From Candidatus Schneewindia gallinarum (GTDB taxonomy: Bacteria > Bacillota > Clostridia > Oscillospirales > Ruminococcaceae), in assembly GCA_904420175.1 (NCBI GenBank), contig CAJFUF010000029.1, forward strand, positions 1 through 64,000: DNA of 64,000 nucleotides, given 5' to 3'. The notes below the pieces were generated by a model. The model saw only the letters and a list, made by a program, of their open reading frames with translations. It was not told where the DNA came from and ran no database searches. Below, piece after piece: positions 57,921-64,000 of this stretch (positions within the stretch are counted from its first letter, which is position 1; each line of letters opens with the position of its first letter). A program made the translations under genes and the position numbers.

Positions 57921-60329
57921 TTACTTCAGGGGCTTGATGTGCCAGATATTCTCCGCATACTGGGCGATGGCCCGGTCTGCGGCAAACACGCCCGCCTTGC
58001 AGGTGTTGATGAAGGATTTTTTGGCAAAGCCGTATGGATCCTCATACAGGGTGCCGACCTTCTGCTGCGCCTTGCGGTAGCTGTCGAAGTCCGCCAGCAC
58101 CATAAACGGGTCGTTGTAAAGCAGGCCGCCCGTAATGTCGGAGAAATTGTTGCCCATAATGCCGCTGGACAACATATCCACGCTCTGTTTAAGAACCGGG
58201 TCCGCGTTGTACCAGTCCTTCGGCGAATAGCCCTTGGCCTTCAGCGCCACCACATCCTCGTTGCGCATGCCGAACAGGACAATGTTGTCGTCCCCCACCT
58301 CGTTGTGGATTTCCACATTGGCACCGTCCAGCGTGCCGAGGGTCACCGCACCGTTAAGCATCAGCTTCATGTTACCGGTGCCGGACGCCTCCGTCCCTGC
58401 AAGGGAGATCTGCTCGCTGATGTCGGCGGCAGGCATGAGGATTTCGGACAGGGTCACCCGGTAATCCTCAAGATAGATGACCTTCAGCTTGCCCTTCATG
58501 GCGGGGTCGCTGTCAATCAGCTTGGCAATGGACCAGATGAGGCGGATAATCTGCTTTGCAATGTAGTAGCCGGGCGCCGCCTTCGCCGCGAAAATAAAGG
58601 TGCGCGGGGTGAAAGGGGCGTTGGGGTTTTCCTTGATGTAGTTATACAGGCTCAGGATGTGCAGGGCGTTCAGGTGCTGGCGCTTGTACTCGTGCATGCG
58701 CTTGACCTGCACATCGTAGATGGAGTCGGGATTCAGCTCCTGCCCGGTGGTGTCCTTTACGAATTTGTTGAAGCGCAGCTTGTTATCCCGCTTGATGGCG
58801 CGCACCTCGTCCAGTACGGCCCGATCATCCTGGTACTTCAGGCCCTTTTCCAGCAGCATGGCGTCCTTGCTGACGTCGCCGCCGGACAGCCTGCACATCA
58901 GGTTGTACAGCCCCGGGTTGCCCGCCTGCAGCCACCGGCGGTAGGCGATGCCGTTTGTCACGTTGGTGAACTTTTCCGGGTTCAGGGTGTAGAAATCGTG
59001 GAACACCGTGTCCTTAAGAATCTGGCTGTGCAGTGAGGAGACACCGTTGACGCTGTGGCTGCCGTGGACGGACAGGTTTGCCATCTTCACCTTTCCACCG
59101 GAGATAATGGCCATCCGCTCCACCTTGTCCTCCGGCGTGCCGATCCGGCGCAGGTCCTCCACAAAGCGGCGGTTGATTTCACAGATGATCTGGTAAATAC
59201 GCGGCAGCAGCGTGCGCACCAGGTTTTCGTCCCAGGTCTCCAGCGCCTCCTTCATCACCGTGTGGTTGGTGTAGGCAAAGGTGGCCTTGGTAATCTCCCA
59301 CGCACGCTCCCACGAGAAGCCGCACTCATCCAGCAGGATGCGCATGGTCTCCGCAATGCCGAGGGCGGGATGGGTGTCGTTGATGTGGATGGCGACCTTG
59401 TCGCTTAAGTTTTCCAGCGTGGCATAGCTTTTCAAATGCCTGCGCACAATGTCGTTGATGGTGGCGGAAACAAGGAAGTACTGCTGGCGCAGCCGCAGCT
59501 CCTTCCCTTCCGGATGGTTGTCGTTGGGGTACAGCACCTTGCTGATAGCCGTCAGCTTGGCAATCTCCCCCTCGGCAGCCTGGTAATTGCCGCTGTTGAA
59601 GGCGACCATGTCGAATTTGGGGGACACGGCCTTGAACAGCCGCAGGGTGCTGACCGCCTCGCTGTCATAGCCGGAAATCAGCATGTCGCAGGGCATGGCC
59701 GTCACAGTCTGGTAATCGGTATGGACAATAAAGGGCGATCCATCCTTCCAGTTCTCGGTAATTTTTCCGCCGAAACGGATCTCCACCGCGTCGGTGGGCT
59801 TCTCCTGAAGCCACACATCGCCGTGGTTGTAAATCCAGTCGTCGGGCAGCTCGGTCTGCCAGCCGTCCTCCAGCTTCTGGCGGAAGATGCCGTATTCGTA
59901 GCAGATAGAGTAGCCCCGCGCCGCATACTGGCCGGTGGCCAGCGCGTCGAGGAAGCAGGCCGCAAGCCGGCCCAGCCCCCCGTTGCCGATGCCCGCGTCC
60001 GGCTCAAGCTGGAACACATCCTCCAGCTGAAGGCCGCTTTCCTCCACAATCTCCTTCACCGTGTCGTACACGCCGAGATTGTACAGGTTGTTGCGCAAAG
60101 AGCGGCCAATAAGGAACTCCATGCAGATGTAGTACACCCGCTTGCTCTGCTCCGCCTTGATTTTTTTGGAGAAGCGCATTTTTTTGCTGCTCATCAGCTC
60201 CTCCAGCATGGCGCACAGCACGCGGTACATCTCCTCCGGGGAGGCGTTTTTCAGATCGGTATCGTACAGGGTTGCCAATTTATAGGAAAGGATGCCCGAC
60301 AGATTCTTTTTGGAAAGGTCAATGGACAT
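57921..60329 (-). CDS. glgP: Glycogen/maltodextrin phosphorylase
   Basis: GNGGLGRLAACFLDALAT; EASGTGNMKLMLNGAVTLGTLDGANVEI. Confidence 0.97.
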   Translation of the reverse strand: MSIDLSKKNLSGILSYKLATLYDTDLKNASPEEMYRVLCAMLEELMSSKKMRFSKKIKAEQSKRVYYICMEFLIGRSLRNNLYNLGVYDTVKEIVEESGLQLEDVFQLEPDAGIGNGGLGRLAACFLDALATGQYAARGYSICYEYGIFRQKLEDGWQTELPDDWIYNHGDVWLQEKPTDAVEIRFGGKITENWKDGSPFIVHTDYQTVTAMPCDMLISGYDSEAVSTLRLFKAVSPKFDMVAFNSGNYQAAEGEIAKLTAISKVLYPNDNHPEGKELRLRQQYFLVSATINDIVRRHLKSYATLENLSDKVAIHINDTHPALGIAETMRILLDECGFSWERAWEITKATFAYTNHTVMKEALETWDENLVRTLLPRIYQIICEINRRFVEDLRRIGTPEDKVERMAIISGGKVKMANLSVHGSHSVNGVSSLHSQILKDTVFHDFYTLNPEKFTNVTNGIAYRRWLQAGNPGLYNLMCRLSGGDVSKDAMLLEKGLKYQDDRAVLDEVRAIKRDNKLRFNKFVKDTTGQELNPDSIYDVQVKRMHEYKRQHLNALHILSLYNYIKENPNAPFTPRTFIFAAKAAPGYYIAKQIIRLIWSIAKLIDSDPAMKGKLKVIYLEDYRVTLSEILMPAADISEQISLAGTEASGTGNMKLMLNGAVTLGTLDGANVEIHNEVGDDNIVLFGMRNEDVVALKAKGYSPKDWYNADPVLKQSVDMLSSGIMGNNFSDITGGLLYNDPFMVLADFDSYRKAQQKVGTLYEDPYGFAKKSFINTCKAGVFAADRAIAQYAENIWHIKPLK

Positions 60330-60514
60330 ATCAATCACCACCTTAAGTATTTAGGGGTAGAACTTGTAATATTATACCGTAAAACGGCCCTTACCGCAAG
60401 TAAAATGAAAGGATTCAGCCAAATACGGCGTCCCAGAATGCAAGTTTCCCTGAAACTTTTGCTTTATTCTGCGTGTGGAGTGTATTATAATAAGAAAAAC
60501 AATCGAATTTTGCA

Positions 60515-60898
60515 GTGGAGGACGGCATGATGGAAAATCTGAATCGCGTGACGATTGTCATACATGGCACGGAATATACCCTGATGACGGACGAGGACCC
60601 CGCCCGCGTGGAGGAGCTGGGGGCCCAGCTGGACAAAAAGGTGCGGGAGGTACTGGATCAGAGCGACCGTATCACCTTTTCGGATGCGGCCATCCTGTGC
60701 GCCATGGACTATCTGAATTTGTTGGACAAGGCGGATCAGTCCGCGGACAATATGCGGGTGCAGATTAAGGAATATCTGGAGGATGTGGCCCGCAGTAAAA
60801 TTGAAATTGAGGAATTAAAGCGGCAGATTGACAAGCAGAAGCGGGAAAACGCCATTTTGGAAGCAAAGCTGAAAGTGAGCGACCTTGAAAAGAAATAG
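60515..60898 (+). CDS. zapA: Cell division protein ZapA
   Basis: RVTIVIHGTEYTLMTDEDPARVEELGAQLDKKVREVL plus coiled coil. Confidence 0.85.
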   Translation: MEDGMMENLNRVTIVIHGTEYTLMTDEDPARVEELGAQLDKKVREVLDQSDRITFSDAAILCAMDYLNLLDKADQSADNMRVQIKEYLEDVARSKIEIEELKRQIDKQKRENAILEAKLKVSDLEKK

Positions 60899-62942
60899 GG
60901 CCGAGCTGCTGGCACCCGCCGGCTCGCCCGAGGCGCTGTGCGCCGCGGTGCAGTGCGGATGCGATGCGGTGTATCTCGGCATGAAGCGGTTCAGCGCCCG
61001 GGCCGCAGGCGTCAATTTCTCACAGGAGGAGCTGGCGCGGGCCTGCGACTACTGTCACGAGCGGGGCGTAAAGGTGCACCTGGCGTTTAACACCATGCTG
61101 CTTGGCGAAAGGGAACTGGAGGAGGCTGCCGCTTTCTTATCCTATGCGGTAACGGCCGGTGTGGACGCCCTGATTATTGAGGATTTGGGCGCGCTGACCC
61201 TTGCGCAGCAGCTGGCGCCCGAGGTGGCGCTTCACGCCTCCACCCAGTGCTCGGTGCTGACGCCGGGCGGGATGGAACAGCTGAAGGCCCTCGGCTTTCA
61301 CCGCATGGTCCTGCCGCGGGAGTTGAGCCGGGAGGAGATCGCAGCGTTCCTTGTCCCGGGCGGCCTGGAGACGGAGGTGTTTGTCCACGGGGCGCTGTGC
61401 ATGTGCGTGTCCGGGCAGTGCTACTACAGTGCGGGGCTTGGCCGCCGTAGCGCCAACCGGGGCACCTGCGCCCAGCCCTGCCGGCTTCCCGCCGCAGGCG
61501 GCGCCTATCCCCTGAGTTTGAAGGACTTGTCCTTGTGCCGCTACCTGCCGGAGCTGGAAAGCATGGGCGTTACCAGTTTTAAAATTGAGGGGCGGCTGAA
61601 GCGGCCGGAGTATGTTGCCGCGGCCGTCACCGCCTGCCGGCTTGCCATGGACGGGAAGCCGTATGATGAGCAGTTGCTGCGCCAGGCGTTTTCCCGCTCT
61701 GGTTTTACGGACGGATACTATACCGGAAAGCGGGGCGCCGGCATGTTCGGCATGCGCAGCGCGGCTGACGCACGGCAGACGGCGGCCGCACAGCCCCAGC
61801 TGCAGGCCCTGCTTGAAACAAAGCGCCCGCGGGAGCCGCTGGAGGTGCGGGTGAGCTTGAAAAAGGGCTGCCCGGCCCGGGCGGAGGTCTTTGCGCAGGA
61901 CGGTGCGACAGCCGCTGTCTGCGGCCCGGTGCCGGAAGCGGCGCAGGGGCGGCCGGTCACACGGGAGATGGTGGAGCAGGCGTTTGCCAAACTGGGGGAC
62001 ACCCCCTTTGTTTTGAAAAAGCTGGATACCGAACTGGAAGACGGGCTGTTTTTACAAAAAAGCGCGCTGAACGCCCTGAGAAGAGAGGCACTGGCGGCGC
62101 TGTTAAGCGGACGGACACAGCCGTTCCACCGCCAGCCCCGTCCCGTGACGCTGCCGGAATTCCCTCCGGCAACCCGTGCGCCCCGGCAGTTTTTTGCCCT
62201 GCTGCAAAGTGCACAGCAGCTGACGGAGCAGACGGCCGCAGCGTTCGAGCTTATCGGGCTGCCTGCCGGGGAGATCACGCCCCGCGAAGTGGCACTGGCC
62301 GGTGCGGACCGGCTGTGCGCAGTCCCCTCCCGCGCGCCCTTCGGCGCGCAGGCGGAGCAGGAGGCCCTGCTGAAGCGGGCCGCTGCCTGCGGGGTGAGCA
62401 AGGCGTTGGTGCACACGCTGGACGGGATTACCATGGCAAAAAATGCGGGCCTGACGGAGTGGATAGGTTCTTTTACCCTCAACTGCGGGAACGCGGCGAC
62501 GGCAGGGCGGCTGCAGGCCCTCGGGCTGACGGCGCTGTGCGTCACGACGGAGGCACATCCCGACACGGCGGCGTCCCGCTGGCCGGAGGGCCTTGGCTGC
62601 GGCGCGGTGGTGTACGGGCGCCTGCCCTTTATGCTGACGCGTAACTGCCCGAAAAAGAACCTGCCGGGGGGAAACGGCTGCGGCGGGCCGTGCGGGCTGA
62701 AGGACCGCAGGGGCCGCACCCTGCCCCTGCGGTGCGACGGGCACGCCTGCGAGCTGCTGAATCCCGTGCCGCTGTGGCTGGCTGACCGCCTGCAGGAGTT
62801 GCGCGCCCCCAGCCTGCTGTTTTTCCTGTTCGACCGGCAGACGCCGGAGCAGATTTTACAGACAGCGCAGGCATACCGGCAGGGCCTTCCCTGCCCTACC
62901 AAGGAATTTACCCGGGGGAATGTGTTCCGCCCCGTGGAATAA
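60885..62942 (+). CDS. U32 family peptidase
   Basis: AELLAPAGSPEALCAAVQCGCDAVYLGMKRFSARA; EVFVHGALCMCVSGQCYYSAG; TTG start overlapping zapA. Confidence 0.92.
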   Translation: MKRNRAELLAPAGSPEALCAAVQCGCDAVYLGMKRFSARAAGVNFSQEELARACDYCHERGVKVHLAFNTMLLGERELEEAAAFLSYAVTAGVDALIIEDLGALTLAQQLAPEVALHASTQCSVLTPGGMEQLKALGFHRMVLPRELSREEIAAFLVPGGLETEVFVHGALCMCVSGQCYYSAGLGRRSANRGTCAQPCRLPAAGGAYPLSLKDLSLCRYLPELESMGVTSFKIEGRLKRPEYVAAAVTACRLAMDGKPYDEQLLRQAFSRSGFTDGYYTGKRGAGMFGMRSAADARQTAAAQPQLQALLETKRPREPLEVRVSLKKGCPARAEVFAQDGATAAVCGPVPEAAQGRPVTREMVEQAFAKLGDTPFVLKKLDTELEDGLFLQKSALNALRREALAALLSGRTQPFHRQPRPVTLPEFPPATRAPRQFFALLQSAQQLTEQTAAAFELIGLPAGEITPREVALAGADRLCAVPSRAPFGAQAEQEALLKRAAACGVSKALVHTLDGITMAKNAGLTEWIGSFTLNCGNAATAGRLQALGLTALCVTTEAHPDTAASRWPEGLGCGAVVYGRLPFMLTRNCPKKNLPGGNGCGGPCGLKDRRGRTLPLRCDGHACELLNPVPLWLADRLQELRAPSLLFFLFDRQTPEQILQTAQAYRQGLPCPTKEFTRGNVFRPVE

Positions 62943-62958
62943 AAGGAGGCTGAAGCCC

Positions 62959-63414
62959 ATGGATGTGAAAGTAAAACGCACCCGTCCCGGTGCGCTGTTG
63001 CCCTTGCGGGCGACAAGCGGCAGTGCCGGCGCGGATTTGTTTGCCTGCCTTGACGCACCCCTGACCCTTGCGCCCGGCGGGCGGGCGCTGGTGCCCACAG
63101 GCATCGCAGTGGAGCTGCCGGGGGCGAACCTTGTGGCGTTCGTCTTTGCCAGAAGCGGCCTTGCCATCAAGCACGGGATCACCCTGTCCAACGGGGTGGG
63201 CGTGATCGACAGCGATTACCGGGGGGAGCTGCAGGTGGGGCTGACCAACCTGTCCGACACCCCGTTTACCATTGAAAACCACATGCGGATAGCACAGCTG
63301 GTTATCAGCGAGTGTGTGCAGGCCGTGTTTGTGGAGACGGAAAATTTGGACGAGACCGCGCGGGGCGCCGGGGGCTTTGGCTCCACCGGGCTTCATGCGG
63401 AAAAGGAGGCGTAG
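62959..63414 (+). CDS. dut: dUTP diphosphatase
   Basis: ATSGSAGADLFA, RSGLAIKHGITLSNGVGVIDSDYRGEL, GGFGSTG. Confidence 0.95.
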   Translation: MDVKVKRTRPGALLPLRATSGSAGADLFACLDAPLTLAPGGRALVPTGIAVELPGANLVAFVFARSGLAIKHGITLSNGVGVIDSDYRGELQVGLTNLSDTPFTIENHMRIAQLVISECVQAVFVETENLDETARGAGGFGSTGLHAEKEA

Positions 63415-63418
63415 GGAC

Positions 63419-63994
63419 ATGAGTTTAATTCTGGCATCCGCATCCCCCCGCCGGGGTGAATTGCTGGCCGTACTGGCCCCTCATTTTGAGGTAATTCCCT
63501 CCAGCGTGGACGAGACGGTCGAGGGGGATCCCTCCCCGGAGGAGCGGGTTATGCAGCTTGCCCAGCGCAAGGCGCAGGATGTGTTTTCCACCCATCCGCA
63601 GGACGTGGTGGTGGGTGCGGACACCCTGGTGTTTCTGGACGGAAGGCCCCTCGGCAAACCGAAGGACCGGGAGGATGCGGCGCAGATGCTGCGCAGCCTG
63701 TCCGGCCGCGTGCATGAGGTGATCACCGGGGTGTGCGTGCTGTGGCCGGAAGGAAGCCGCCTGTTCTCCGAGACGAGCCGGGTGGAGTTCCTGCCCCTGA
63801 GCGAGCAGACCATTGAGAAATATGTCCGCTCCGGCGAGCCAATGGGCAAAGCGGGCGGCTACGCCATCCAGGGGCTTGCATCGGAGTTTGTCAAAAAACT
63901 GGACGGAAACCTCAGCAATGTGGTGGGCCTTCCCATCCCGCCCTTGGCGGGGGCATTGAAGCAAGCCGGGGTAAAATTAATTTTGGATTCATAA
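63419..63994 (+). CDS. maf: Maf/YhdE family nucleotide pyrophosphatase
   Basis: LILASASPRRGELLAVL; GADTLVFLDGRPLGKPKD. Confidence 0.95.
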   Translation: MSLILASASPRRGELLAVLAPHFEVIPSSVDETVEGDPSPEERVMQLAQRKAQDVFSTHPQDVVVGADTLVFLDGRPLGKPKDREDAAQMLRSLSGRVHEVITGVCVLWPEGSRLFSETSRVEFLPLSEQTIEKYVRSGEPMGKAGGYAIQGLASEFVKKLDGNLSNVVGLPIPPLAGALKQAGVKLILDS

Positions 63995-64000
63995 ATTAGG

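Noticed and set aside
61718-63058. 446-aa minus-strand ORF
   Set aside because: Antisense to the U32 peptidase; composition rich in Arg/Ser/Ala/Pro, no motif.

Overview
The window reads as a chromosomal segment of a moderately GC-rich Firmicutes/Clostridia-type genome. I saw no phage, transposon or CRISPR array. It has four parts. (1) Bases ~1-11.4 kb: one long minus-strand operon with a BMP-type nucleoside ABC transporter, three tandem nucleoside hydrolases, an RpiB-like isomerase, a LarA-like protein, a triosephosphate-isomerase-like protein and a ribulose-phosphate-epimerase-like protein. It is headed by a repeat-rich control region and two tandem LacI regulators. This is the best candidate for an undescribed catabolic system. 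(2) ~14-30 kb: housekeeping and accessory genes (uridine kinase, MscL with a zinc ribbon, a lone sugar phosphotransferase, a stand-alone Spo0A-C-like protein next to three XRE regulators, pyruvate:ferredoxin oxidoreductase, MATE pump). (3) ~30.4-53 kb: the canonical replication-origin neighbourhood (tRNAs, guaB, serS, parB/parA with two perfect parS sites, noc, rsmG, mnmG, mnmE, jag, yidC, yidD, rnpA, rpmH, then dnaA, oriC, dnaN, yaaA, recF, remB, gyrB, gyrA). The dnaA-dnaN gap carries a DnaA-trio-like element but no perfect TTATCCACA box. (4) ~53-64 kb: SGNH hydrolase, LysM-GH18, NUDIX, GH13, glgP, zapA, U32 peptidase, dut, maf. All calls are from reading the ORF translations and DNA by eye. 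No database search was run.
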